From Lacimicrobium alkaliphilum (lineage in GTDB: Bacteria; Pseudomonadota; Gammaproteobacteria; Enterobacterales; Alteromonadaceae), in assembly GCF_001466725.1 (NCBI RefSeq), contig NZ_CP013650.1, forward strand, positions 3,968,001-4,032,000: a stretch of DNA of 64,000 nucleotides, read 5' to 3'. Position 1 is the first letter of the stretch. Each line of letters opens with the position of its first letter. Made by a program: the position numbers and the translations under genes. A model generated the notes under the pieces. The model made no database searches. It worked only from the letters and a program-made list of their open reading frames with translations, and was not told the DNA's origin. Positions 8,051 through 16,631 of the stretch are shown piece after piece.

Positions 8051-9248
8051 TCAACCAGTGGCCGCCTGGTCACTGAACTTGTCGTCCTGACCCGCCCTGT
8101 ATTCTTTCGGTGTTTGTCCGAAATGGCGTTTGAATACCGCATACATATACTGCAGCGAGGGGTAGCCGCAAATGCTGGCGATTTCAGTGGGGCTGACCTG
8201 CGTATCGGTGAGCATCTTGCATGCTCGGGTCAGCTTCTGATTATGCAGCTCGGTATGGATGGAATGGCCCCGTTCATGGCGAAAGCGCTGCTCCAGATTC
8301 GAGCGGGAAATACCGACAAAATCCGTAACCTGCTCCACCTTGACACCACGGGTAGCGTTCTGGCGGATATAGTGCATGGCCTGAATCACATAAGGATCTC
8401 TGAGGGCCTTGAAATCTGTGGACTGCCGCGACGCCACGCCGGCCGGAGCGACCAGAATACGTTTATTGCCCACATCGATATTGTTCAGTTGTTTATGCAG
8501 CAACTTAGCTGCCTGATAGCCCATTTCAAAACAGCCCTGCGTGACAGAGCTGAGACTGATACGGCTAAGGAAGCGGGCGATATCGTCATCATCTATGCCA
8601 ACAATGGCGATATTGTCCGGCACCACTAAGCCCACATGCTCGCAGGCCTGCAACAGATGCCTGGCGCGGGGAGTCGGTTACCGCAATAATACCTATGGGT
8701 TTGGGCAGGCTCTGGATCCAGTCCGTTAACCGGTTCATGGCATACTGCCAGGTTTCCGGGCTGGTACAATGGCCCTGATAAATCTGGCAATCGTAGCCGT
8801 CTTTGGCGGTGAGTTTGAGCACCGCTTTTTCCCGCTCCCTGGCCCAGCGGTGCTGCATATCAGTGGGGACACTGTAAAAGGCAAAACGCTCCAGGCCTTT
8901 TTGTTTGAGATGCTCATAAGCCGCCTGCACCACAGCCATATTGTCGGTCGCCACATAAGGTACCGGGGGATAATCTTCGGGATTACTGTAGGAGCCACCA
9001 ATACCGACCACGGGTTTGTCGGATTCTGCCAGGGCTTGTTGCACATCGATGTCATCAAAATCGGCGATGATGCCATCCCCGCTCCACTCATGGATATGCT
9101 CCAGACGACACAGGAAATCCTCTTCCAGATACACATCCCAGTCTACCTTGGAGGATTGCAGATAATGACCTATGCCCTCAATAACCTGGCGGTCATAGAC
9201 TTTGTTGGCATTGAACAAGAGAGTGATGCTGTGTTTGGCTTTGAACAT
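8051..9248 (-). pseudogene. xylR: XylR xylose regulator, split by a single-base frameshift
   Basis: Two overlapping frames together give a full-length XylR of about 398 residues. The N-terminal frame (9248 down to ~8670) is a sugar-binding regulator domain running to PIGIIAVTDS. The C-terminal frame (from ~8667 to 8051) resumes with RARHLLQACEHVGL and ends in an AraC-type HTH (SRSNLEQRFRHERG...LTRACKMLTDT). The join falls at a G4 run on the + strand, 8668-8671; removing one G restores the continuous protein, which follows E. coli XylR. XylR activates xylose genes on binding xylose. Either the gene is inactivated or the base is a sequencing error. It is divergent from xylB. Confidence 0.85.
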
Positions 9249-9333
9249 ATCCCCACCTGATTTATCTTTTTTATTTTTAACTAAATATTAACAACCAAGT
9301 CTAATCTTAGACCGACAAGGGTTTGCAGGAAAC

Positions 9334-9347
9334 TAAAAAACATAATT
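9334..9347. promoter_or_regulatory. Candidate XylR site before xylB (14-mer shared with xylA)
   Basis: TAAAAAACATAATT occurs here, in the xylR-xylB gap, and again exactly at 10947-10960 upstream of xylA. An exact 14-base match in the two regions expected to be XylR-controlled suggests a regulator binding element. The assignment to XylR is inferred from position. Confidence 0.5.
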
Positions 9348-9355
9348 CGGCATCA

Positions 9356-9374
9356 ATTAACGAATTTTCGTAAT
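9356..9374. promoter_or_regulatory. Imperfect palindrome in the xylR-xylB intergenic region
   Basis: ATTAACGAATTTTCGTAAT is a nearly symmetrical AT-rich palindrome about 65-85 bp before xylB and 9 bp from the shared 14-mer. It could be part of a composite XylR operator or a promoter element serving the divergent genes. No protein is assigned with confidence. Confidence 0.35.
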
Positions 9375-9439
9375 TGCCGGGGGAGGCACTCTGACCAAGG
9401 ATCACCACATCAGCAACACGACTCAGGCGAATGGTTAAT

Positions 9440-10894
9440 ATGTATCTTGGTATAGATTTGGGCACCTCCGGCATCAAAGTTATCCTGCTTGGCGACAAGG
9501 GTAAGGTCATCGACAGCGCCAGTGCCGATCTGAGTGTTTCGCGCCCGCTGGCCTTGTGGTCAGAACAGGATCCGCAACATTGGTGGCAGGGTCTTGAGCG
9601 CTGTATGGAACAACTCAGCCAGCGCCGCTCACTGGCAACGGTAAAAGCTATCGGCCTGGCCGGGCAGATGCACGGCGCAACCCTGCTGGATGCTAAACAT
9701 CAGATAATACGCCCGGCCATTTTGTGGAATGATGGCCGTTCCTTCGCCCAGTGCCAGCAGCTTGAACAGCAGGTCAGTTCACTGCAGCAGATCACCGGTA
9801 ATCTCGCCATGCCTGGCTTTACCGCCCCGAAACTGCTGTGGTTGCAACAGCAAGAGCCTGAGCAATTTGCCAGAATCGCCAAAGTATTACTGCCCAAAGA
9901 CTATCTGCGCTTTTGCCTCAGTGGCGACTTCGCCTCAGATATGTCCGATTCCGCCGGCACCCTGTGGCTGGATATGGCAGCACGGGACTGGAGTGACACC
10001 ATGCTTAGCGCCTGTGGCCTGAGTCGTGATCACATGCCTGAGCTGTTTGAGGGGAATCAGGTTACCGGCACCCTGTTGCCGGAACTGGCACGCAAATGGG
10101 GTATGCAGACTGTGCCTCTGGTTGCCGGTGGTGGCGACAATGCCGCCGGGGCGGTGGGAGCTGGGATCGTGAAACCAGGTCAGGCGATGTTGTCTCTGGG
10201 TACATCGGGTGTTTATTTCGCTGTCAGTGATGGCTTCCGGGCCAATCCGCAATCAGCGGTACACAGTTTTTGCCATGCCTTACCTGACACCTGGCATCTG
10301 ATGTCGGTGACACTCAGCGCCGCAAGCTGTCTGCAGTGGTATGCCGATTCAGTGGTCAGAACACCTGTTGCCACTCTGCTTGAGGAACTCAATACCCGCG
10401 ACGTTGATGCCACCAATGGGCCGCTGTTTTTACCCTATCTGAGCGGCGAGCGCACCCCACATAACAGACCGGACGCCAGGGGCGTTTTGTTTGGTCTGAA
10501 CCATGATTCGGATCGTGTCGCCCTGACCTATTCGGTGCTTGAAGGGGTCAGTTTCGCCCTCGCAGAGGGAGCCGACGCGCTGCACGCCTCAGGCCTGATA
10601 CCTGATGATATCAGTCTGATCGGCGGGGGTGCCCGCAGCCCATATTGGCGTCAGCTGCTGGCAGATATTTTAAACCGGCCACTGAGTTTCCGTGAAGGCG
10701 GTGAGGTAGGCCCGGCACTGGGGGCCGCACGGCTGGCACAGTTAGCGACCGAGCCTGGCGCGACGCTGACAGATGTGTGCCCGTCCCCGGCTTTGATTAG
10801 TGAACATCAACCGAATGCCGAACGGCATGACCGGCTGGCAGAGCGCTACAAGCGCTTTAAATCCCTTTACAAGGCAGTGGCCTCACAATTCTGA
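9440..10894 (+). CDS. xylB: Xylulokinase
   Basis: A 484-residue FGGY-family kinase closely following XylB: it begins MYLGIDLGTSGIKVILL (phosphate-binding GIDLGTSG) and carries GLAGQMHGATLLD and ILWNDGR in the N-terminal domain, and GGGARSPYWRQLLADIL in the C-terminal domain. It phosphorylates D-xylulose to xylulose 5-phosphate. An in-frame ATG three codons earlier (9431) exists, but only 3 bp separate it from the AGG motif; ATG 9440 matches the E. coli start. It is divergent from xylR and 129 bp ahead of xylA, which has its own copy of the candidate regulatory 14-mer. Confidence 0.95.
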   Translation: MYLGIDLGTSGIKVILLGDKGKVIDSASADLSVSRPLALWSEQDPQHWWQGLERCMEQLSQRRSLATVKAIGLAGQMHGATLLDAKHQIIRPAILWNDGRSFAQCQQLEQQVSSLQQITGNLAMPGFTAPKLLWLQQQEPEQFARIAKVLLPKDYLRFCLSGDFASDMSDSAGTLWLDMAARDWSDTMLSACGLSRDHMPELFEGNQVTGTLLPELARKWGMQTVPLVAGGGDNAAGAVGAGIVKPGQAMLSLGTSGVYFAVSDGFRANPQSAVHSFCHALPDTWHLMSVTLSAASCLQWYADSVVRTPVATLLEELNTRDVDATNGPLFLPYLSGERTPHNRPDARGVLFGLNHDSDRVALTYSVLEGVSFALAEGADALHASGLIPDDISLIGGGARSPYWRQLLADILNRPLSFREGGEVGPALGAARLAQLATEPGATLTDVCPSPALISEHQPNAERHDRLAERYKRFKSLYKAVASQF

Positions 10895-10946
10895 GAGCGG
10901 AATACGGATGTGCATTCAGCTCTGTTGAAAAGCACAAGATAGCTCT

Positions 10947-10960
10947 TAAAAAACATAATT
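10947..10960. promoter_or_regulatory. Candidate XylR site before xylA
   Basis: This is the second exact copy of TAAAAAACATAATT, 64 bp before the xylA GTG start and 52 bp after the xylB stop. It suggests xylA has its own regulated promoter rather than only reading through from xylB. Confidence 0.5.
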
Positions 10961-11023
10961 GTGACAACGCCCGCCAATGCTCAAGATTAACCCACTGAAG
11001 ATTACAGGTAACAGGAGAGCAGC

Positions 11024-12343
11024 GTGGCTCAATATTTCGATCAAGTAGATAACATTGCCTACGAAGGTGCCGACAGCACCAATCCATTGGCATTCAAATA
11101 TTACAATGCCGATGAAAAGATTCTGGGCAAAAGCATGGCCGAGCACCTGCGCATGGCTGCCTGTTACTGGCACAACTTCTGTTGGAACGGGCAGGATGTA
11201 TTTGGCGCAGGAACCTTTAACCGGCCCTGGCTGACCGCCGGTGATCCGATGCAACAGGCCAGGCACAAGGCCGATGTGGCTTTTGAGTTTTACAACAAGC
11301 TGACCATTCCCTATTACTGCTTCCATGATGTGGATGTGGCGCCCGAAGGCAACAGCATCAAAGAGTATGTGAGCAACTTCTCTGCCATGGTAGATGTGCT
11401 GGAGCAGAAACAACAAGAAACCGGCGTTAAGCTCTTATGGGGTACTGCTAATCTGTTCAGCAATCCCCGCTATGCCGCTGGCGGCGCGACCAATCCGGAT
11501 CCTGAGATATTCAGTTATGGCGCAACCCAGGTGTTTCATGCCATGAACGCCACCAAACGTCTGGGCGGTGAGAACTATGTGTTGTGGGGCGGCCGTGAAG
11601 GCTATGAAACGCTTCTGAATACAGATCTGCGTCAGGAGCGGGAGCAACTGGGCCGCTTTATGCAGATGGTGGTGGAGCACAAGCATAAGATTGGCTTCAA
11701 AGGTACACTGCTGATCGAACCCAAACCTCAGGAGCCCACCAAACACCAGTATGATTACGATACCGCTACTGTGTATGGCTTTTTGAAACAGTTTGGGCTG
11801 GAAAAAGAATTCCGGGTCAATATTGAGGCCAACCATGCCACCCTGGCCGGTCATTCATTTCATCACGAAGTGGCCACGGCAATATCACTGGGCATTTTTG
11901 GCAGTATCGATGCCAACCGCGGTGACGCCCAGAATGGCTGGGATACGGATCAGTTCCCCAACAGTGTTGAAGAGCTGAGCCTGGTGATGTACGAAATTCT
12001 CAAATCCGGCGGCTTCTCTACCGGAGGATTCAACTTCGATGCCAAATTGCGCCGTCAGAGCATGGACCGTTATGATCTGTTCCACGGCCATATTGGCGGC
12101 ATGGATCATCTGGCGATGGCCCTGAAAAAGGCGGCACGACTGCTGGAAAAAGATTTTCTCAGTGAGATGGTGGCCAAACGTTATGCGGGCTGGAGCAACA
12201 AACTGGGTAAAGCCATCCAAAGCGGTGAACACTCACTGGAATCGCTGGCTGAACTGGCAGTGCGTGAGCAACTCGATCCACAGGCCGTCAGCGGCCGCCA
12301 GGAACTGCTGGAAAATCAGTTTAACCTGGCCATTTACCGCTAA
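11024..12343 (+). CDS. xylA: Xylose isomerase
   Basis: A 439-residue class II xylose isomerase, which interconverts D-xylose and D-xylulose with Mg2+, Mn2+ or Co2+. Visible family blocks include [13 protein letters not shown] with the catalytic His, [32 protein letters not shown] with metal-binding Glu, [14 protein letters not shown] and [19 protein letters not shown]. The start is GTG with a good AGGAG 7 bp upstream. It follows xylB and is probably XylR-controlled. A repeat-rich element with GGGGTCAG motifs begins 3 bp after its stop. Confidence 0.96.
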   Translation: MAQYFDQVDNIAYEGADSTNPLAFKYYNADEKILGKSMAEHLRMAACYWHNFCWNGQDVFGAGTFNRPWLTAGDPMQQARHKADVAFEFYNKLTIPYYCFHDVDVAPEGNSIKEYVSNFSAMVDVLEQKQQETGVKLLWGTANLFSNPRYAAGGATNPDPEIFSYGATQVFHAMNATKRLGGENYVLWGGREGYETLLNTDLRQEREQLGRFMQMVVEHKHKIGFKGTLLIEPKPQEPTKHQYDYDTATVYGFLKQFGLEKEFRVNIEANHATLAGHSFHHEVATAISLGIFGSIDANRGDAQNGWDTDQFPNSVEELSLVMYEILKSGGFSTGGFNFDAKLRRQSMDRYDLFHGHIGGMDHLAMALKKAARLLEKDFLSEMVAKRYAGWSNKLGKAIQSGEHSLESLAELAVREQLDPQAVSGRQELLENQFNLAIYR

Positions 12344-12346
12344 TCC

Positions 12347-12470
12347 TGAAAAGTGGGGTCAGTGAAAAGTGGGGTCAGAGTGAAAAGTGGGGTCAGAGTA
12401 AACTTTTCTCATCTGGAACAGTTTAAGGTTCACATGCTGCGGTTGAAAAGTTTACTCTGACCCCACTTTT
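12347..12470. repeat. GGGGTCAGAGT inverted-repeat element with tandem copies
   Basis: Three head-to-tail copies of TGAAAAGTGGGGTCAG begin at 12347, 12363 and 12381. The third copy is the left arm of a perfect 26-bp inverted repeat: arms at 12383-12408 and 12445-12470, loop of 36 bp. The same element, as a single hairpin with a different loop, is at 34919-35005. Palindromes with this core are often found with REP-associated tyrosine transposases (RAYT) in proteobacteria; none is encoded in this window. It fills the gap between xylA and the Gfo/Idh gene. Confidence 0.85.
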
Positions 12471-12487
12471 TCTATTCAGGTGTGACA

Positions 12488-13471
12488 ATGCAGCTTAATT
12501 CCACTATCAACTGGGGTATTATCGGCGCCGGACGTATCGCCCGGACTTTTGCCAGAGACATGGCATTTGTACCCCACAGCCGCATTCTGGCGGTGGCCTC
12601 CAGGCAATTATCCGATGCTGCGAAGTTTGCCCGTGAGCACAATATTACCGAAGCCATTGAGGGTTATCAGGCCCTGTTCGAGCACACTGATATCGATGCC
12701 ATCTATATTGCCACCCCCCATAACTTTCACTTCGAACAGACTAAGGCTGCACTGCAAGCTGGTAAGCACGTGCTGTGCGAGAAACCCATTACCATCAGCA
12801 CGGCCCAGTGTATTGAGCTGAGTGGGCTGGCCAAAGCCCGGAACTGCTTTCTAATGGAAGCCATGTGGACCTGGTTTCTGCCCGCCATCCGCAAGGCCAA
12901 ACAATGGGTGGACGAAGGCCGTATTGGCCGCCTGCTGCATGTGAAGGGGGATTTTGGTTATCCTCAACCCTATGATCCTGACGCCAGAACCTACAATCCG
13001 GCACTGGCCGGCGGCGCGCTGCTGGATATGGGCATTTATCCGCTGGCGCTGAATCTGTTATTTAATCCGCAGCCTTATCAGAGCCTGAGGGTTAAAGCCC
13101 ATCAGGCACCCAGCGGTGTCGATGACGAAGTGCACTGGACGATGGACTATGGTGATCGCATCTCGACGCTGGCAACCAGCTTTCGCTGCAGATTACCTAA
13201 CTACGGATTTATCATCGGCGATCAGGGCTATATTGCCATCCCGGATTTCTTTCGCGCCAGCGAGGCCAGTCTGTATGTGCTGGATGAGCGAGTCGATCAC
13301 TTCAGGGACAACCGCCAGGGCAGCGGTTTTGAGTTTGAGATTATGGCGGCCAGTCAGGCTATTCGTGAGGGCAAACCGGAATCGGACATTATGCCCCTTT
13401 CGGCAAGCCTGATACTGCAGCAACAGATGGAGGCCATTCTGAAGCGTATCCGCGAAGTGCCGCTCAGCTAA
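12488..13471 (+). CDS. Gfo/Idh/MocA-family oxidoreductase, possible D-xylose dehydrogenase
   Basis: A 327-residue NAD(P)-dependent oxidoreductase. The N-terminal Rossmann motif is GIIGAGRIA, and the CEKP signature (KHVLCEKPIT) carries the catalytic Lys. The second half is the Gfo/Idh C-terminal domain. The sequence around MEAMWTWFLPAIRKA resembles the dihydrodiol/D-xylose dehydrogenase branch. ATG 12488 is chosen over GTG 12482 because CAGG is 7 bp upstream of it. Its place after xylA suggests oxidation of xylose or another aldose. The substrate is not proven, and its promoter region is occupied by a repeat element. Confidence 0.8.
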   Translation: MQLNSTINWGIIGAGRIARTFARDMAFVPHSRILAVASRQLSDAAKFAREHNITEAIEGYQALFEHTDIDAIYIATPHNFHFEQTKAALQAGKHVLCEKPITISTAQCIELSGLAKARNCFLMEAMWTWFLPAIRKAKQWVDEGRIGRLLHVKGDFGYPQPYDPDARTYNPALAGGALLDMGIYPLALNLLFNPQPYQSLRVKAHQAPSGVDDEVHWTMDYGDRISTLATSFRCRLPNYGFIIGDQGYIAIPDFFRASEASLYVLDERVDHFRDNRQGSGFEFEIMAASQAIREGKPESDIMPLSASLILQQQMEAILKRIREVPLS

Positions 13472-13609
13472 CTAGTGCTCATTCTGCATCCCGGTTTGAC
13501 CCGTGCAAAGGCCTCTCCCAGGCAGCCTCTATAGCGCCATATAATTCAAAAAAACAAAGCCGGGCTAAACACAGAGAACTCAGTTTACAATTGGTAAACC
13601 GATCCCTAT

Positions 13610-14539
13610 TCAGGCTTTTTTCAGCTCATAGCGGATATTGGCAACAAAAGGCTTACCCGGGCGGGTAAAATGAAAAGGAAACTCTTTGTGATTGGGCGAG
13701 TCGGGGAAAAACTGGGGCTCCAGGCACAACCCCTGACGGGGACTAAAAGGTGAGCTCAGATGCTCGCCGGTATAGACCTGCAATCCGGGATAGTCAGAGC
13801 TGACGGCAAGGAGCAATCGCTGATCCGGACTTAGTAATTCGGCGCTGGGCCGTTGCAAATCACCACTGACCACAAAGTTATGATCCAGTTGGCTGCCTGC
13901 CAGAGTCCGGAAGTGGCTGAAGTCCAGTTCACTGTTCTGTGCCTTGCGCAGCTCTCCGGTCGGAATATTGCAATTATCAACAACGGTGTAATGGTCGGCC
14001 CTGATAAGCAATTGATGATCATCGATGGCCCCTTCTCCGCCTGACAGATTGAAATAGGGGTGCAGTGTAGGACCTACCAGAGTGGGGCGGCTGGCACGGG
14101 CCTCAAGGCAGATATCCAGACTGCTGTCATCGCCCAGCTTATAGGTTACCTGAAACGCTGTGGGGCCGGGATAGCCTCCCTGACCGTCTTCTGTCTCACA
14201 ACCCAGTACCAATCTGGCGGGCTGACGGTCGATACAATGCCAGTGTTGCAGATGCAGGCCCTGGCTTCCACCGTGCAGATGATTAAGCCCTTCGTTCTGC
14301 TGCAACTGATAAGCCTGCTGATCAATGCTGACCACACCGCCGCCAATACGATTGGCAAAGGGCCCCACCAGCGCACCGAGGTAAAAGGGATCCTGCGCAT
14401 ATGGCTGCAACTGAGGGTAGCGCAGAATCAGATCTCGATGATCACTACCCAGACGGACAGACCAGCGCTGCAGTGTCGCTCCTTTTTCCAGCACCGCCAA
14501 TGCATCACCGCTACCATTAGTCAGTCGATAGATCTTCAT
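13610..14539 (-). CDS. galM: Aldose 1-epimerase
   Basis: A 309-residue galactose-mutarotase-like protein that interconverts alpha and beta anomers of aldoses in the cytoplasm. Conserved blocks are GALVGPFANRI, NEGLNHLHGG, THLHPYFNL-type (here PTLHPYFNLSG, with the catalytic His) and GLCLEPQFFPDSPN with the catalytic Glu. It is convergent with the Gfo/Idh gene and at the edge of the sugar cluster. A role in converting glucose or xylose anomers for the neighbouring enzymes is likely but inferred. Confidence 0.9.
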   Translation of the reverse strand: MKIYRLTNGSGDALAVLEKGATLQRWSVRLGSDHRDLILRYPQLQPYAQDPFYLGALVGPFANRIGGGVVSIDQQAYQLQQNEGLNHLHGGSQGLHLQHWHCIDRQPARLVLGCETEDGQGGYPGPTAFQVTYKLGDDSSLDICLEARASRPTLVGPTLHPYFNLSGGEGAIDDHQLLIRADHYTVVDNCNIPTGELRKAQNSELDFSHFRTLAGSQLDHNFVVSGDLQRPSAELLSPDQRLLLAVSSDYPGLQVYTGEHLSSPFSPRQGLCLEPQFFPDSPNHKEFPFHFTRPGKPFVANIRYELKKA

Positions 14540-14676
14540 ATTATTGATCCTGCAGATGAAATTTTTACACTAGCGGGATCAAAGCGCAGTGGGAATTCTG
14601 TTAGTTACCTGAACCGTTATGGAATTTGGCTGTGGCAGTTCGCATCCAACCGGGGCATATACTTACCTGAACGCCG

Positions 14677-15903
14677 TTAGTTGACCTTTTTATCCAATGC
14701 ATTTATCTCATCATCGGTTGTATCGACCCTGCCACGGGTAATCACTTTAGTCAGCAACACCACCACCAGTGCACAGAACATCAGCGTGGCAAAAGGCACC
14801 GCCGTACCTGTGTAGGTAAGCGCCAGTACCGGACCCACCAGGGCGCCGCTGCCAAAGCGCAGGCTGCCAATCACTGCAGTGGCCGTGCCTGAGTGATGGG
14901 GAAAACGAATCAGTATCAGCGAGTCGGCATTCACTGCCATCAGTCCCAAGGAGCCAATCAGCGGGATAATGCTGATCACCGTAAAAGCCAGGCCTAATCC
15001 AAGCAGGTTTACAGTAAGCAGACTGGCGGCAGCAGACAAGCCCAGCACCAGGCCAATGGTCAGCATTCTTTCTGAGCCGAGGCGCACCACCAGCCGGGTA
15101 TTAACAAAATTCACCATCATTAATGCGGCCACATTGGAGGCGAACAGGATGCCGAATAACTGCTCAGACACCCCGAAGGCCTCCATATACACCACAGGCA
15201 CGGCGGTCAGATAGCCAAAAAAGGCGAAAGATACCAGCATGGAAATGGCGATATGGGGCTGGGCTGCCCTATTACCCAGCACGGTCACGTAACCGGAGAA
15301 AAACAGCTTCAGCCAGGGGCCATGCTGAGTGCGGGTAGCAACCTCCGGTAACCAGCGAAACGCAGGCAGCCACAGCAACAAGGCATAGCAAGCCAGCACC
15401 GCAAAGATCACCCGCCAGTCGAACCATTGCAGGATCAGACTGCCGACACTGGGCGCGATCAGTGGCGCAATCATCATGATCATCGACACATAAGACATGC
15501 CTTTGGCGGTATTCTGGCCATACAGATGCCGGACAATACCGGGCACCACCACCGCCGCCGCACCACCCGCCATGGCCTGCAGGGTGCGCAGTACCAGAAA
15601 CCACTCTATCTGACGCACAAAAACAATCGCAGTACTGAACAGAATAAACAGACACAGACCCCAGAGCGCCAGGGGACGACGGCCAACGATATCGGCGATG
15701 GGACCGAACATCAGCATGGATAAGGCAAAACCCGCCAGATAGCAACTCAGGGAAACCTGAACCAGAGATATTTCGGCGTCCAGACTTTCAGAGATCGCCA
15801 AAAAAGCCGGCAAATACATATCGATTGCCAGCGGGGTAACAGCGGTGATTGAGGCCAGTAACAGAATGACCCAGTTGACGGTTTTTGGCTGAGATGCCTG
15901 CAT
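14677..15903 (-). CDS. MFS multidrug transporter, Bcr/CflA family
   Basis: A 408-residue, 12-span major facilitator protein of the Bcr/CflA drug:H+ antiporter group. The N-terminus reads ITAVTPLAIDMYLPAFLAI, characteristic of that subfamily, and the MFS motif A is GPIADIVGRRPL between spans 2 and 3. ATG 15903 is preferred over the upstream ATG 15924, since GGAGG lies 5 bp before it. The gene stands alone between galM and the DUF4168 gene. Substrates cannot be predicted. Confidence 0.88.
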   Translation of the reverse strand: MQASQPKTVNWVILLLASITAVTPLAIDMYLPAFLAISESLDAEISLVQVSLSCYLAGFALSMLMFGPIADIVGRRPLALWGLCLFILFSTAIVFVRQIEWFLVLRTLQAMAGGAAAVVVPGIVRHLYGQNTAKGMSYVSMIMMIAPLIAPSVGSLILQWFDWRVIFAVLACYALLLWLPAFRWLPEVATRTQHGPWLKLFFSGYVTVLGNRAAQPHIAISMLVSFAFFGYLTAVPVVYMEAFGVSEQLFGILFASNVAALMMVNFVNTRLVVRLGSERMLTIGLVLGLSAAASLLTVNLLGLGLAFTVISIIPLIGSLGLMAVNADSLILIRFPHHSGTATAVIGSLRFGSGALVGPVLALTYTGTAVPFATLMFCALVVVLLTKVITRGRVDTTDDEINALDKKVN

Positions 15904-16002
15904 AAATCCTCCGTGAAATAGCATCTTACTGTATCAGCAGCACCAGCGTCACCGTATAAGCGTTACAATCCTTAATGCCCGCGATAAATATCACGGACTA
16001 AC

Positions 16003-16032
16003 AAAAAAGGGGAAGCTAAAAAGCTCCCCCTT
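16003..16032 (-). terminator. Rho-independent terminator of the DUF4168 gene
   Basis: On the minus strand the sequence reads GGGGG-AGCT-TTTT-AGCT-TCCCC followed by six T, directly after the DUF4168 gene. The stem has one small bulge. This isolates the DUF4168 transcript from the downstream exporter gene. Confidence 0.75.
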
Positions 16033-16054
16033 CTCTATCCTTCAGCCAGGCAGA

Positions 16055-16423
16055 TTATTCACCGGCGAGTTCGTTCATGCGCCCGCGCAATTGCTCGTCG
16101 GTCTGCAGGCGCTGAACAATGGTATTGTACTCATCAGTAGACAGACCTGATTCAGACACGGCATCGATCATCTCCTGCTGGGCTTTTTGCTGGATTTCCT
16201 GGGCCTTGGTAGCATCATCGGCGTTCTGGAAAGCTTCAGCATATTTACCGCTGATGGCGCGCACTTCACTCATTGCCTCGACTACCTGCGCCAACTTGGC
16301 ATCAGATACACGCTTCTGAAATTGCGCCTGCTGCTCAGGGGCCGGAGCATCCTGGGCTACAGCGCCTGCGGTAAAGCCCATCAAAGCAATACTGGTGGAA
16401 GCAGCTATCATTAATTTACGCAT
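16055..16423 (-). CDS. Exported DUF4168-family protein
   Basis: A 122-residue protein with a signal peptide ending near GAVAQDAP, followed by a Gln/Ala-rich, mostly helical mature part (e.g. ISGKYAEAFQNADDATKAQEI) matching the DUF4168 pattern. Function is unknown; similar proteins are predicted periplasmic. ATG 16423 is chosen because AGGAG lies 8 bp upstream; the open frame extends 13 codons further without a better start. A strong -24/-12 sigma54 promoter precedes it, and it is divergent from a sensor kinase/sigma54 activator pair, which probably controls it. A terminator follows the gene, so it is a one-gene transcript. Confidence 0.75.
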   Translation of the reverse strand: MRKLMIAASTSIALMGFTAGAVAQDAPAPEQQAQFQKRVSDAKLAQVVEAMSEVRAISGKYAEAFQNADDATKAQEIQQKAQQEMIDAVSESGLSTDEYNTIVQRLQTDEQLRGRMNELAGE

Positions 16424-16490
16424 CGTTGTGTCTCCTGTTATTCGCTGGCAAAAATCTACCAATTCAATTTACGTCATGTCATAGCAAACA

Positions 16491-16508
16491 GAGCGAAGCT
16501 CGTGCCAA
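16491..16508 (-). promoter_or_regulatory. Sigma54 (-24/-12) promoter for the DUF4168 gene
   Basis: The minus strand reads TTGGCACGAGCTTCGCTC. It has TGGCACG at -24 and GG-N10-GC spacing; the only departure from TGGCACG-N4-TTGC is a C for the second T. The predicted transcript start is near 16481, about 58 bp before the DUF4168 ATG. The sigma54-dependent activator encoded at 18115-19476 is next door. Confidence 0.7.
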
Positions 16509-16616
16509 CCTCGCAATAAAATCTTAACTCATTGTTTTATAACAACTATATCAATTGCAGCTAGCTACTACTCTGCGACAACCCGATTAATAGTGTATCC
16601 TTTTGACATGGGAAAG

Positions 16617-16631
16617 TGTCACGGTGTGACA
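16617..16631. promoter_or_regulatory. Candidate activator (enhancer) palindrome
   Basis: TGTCAC-GGT-GTGACA is a perfect 6-bp inverted repeat with a 3-bp spacer. It lies about 143 bp upstream of the predicted sigma54 transcript start of the divergent DUF4168 gene, a normal distance for an NtrC-type binding site. It also overlaps the earliest possible kinase start codons, so it might serve autoregulation. The binding protein is inferred. Confidence 0.5.
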
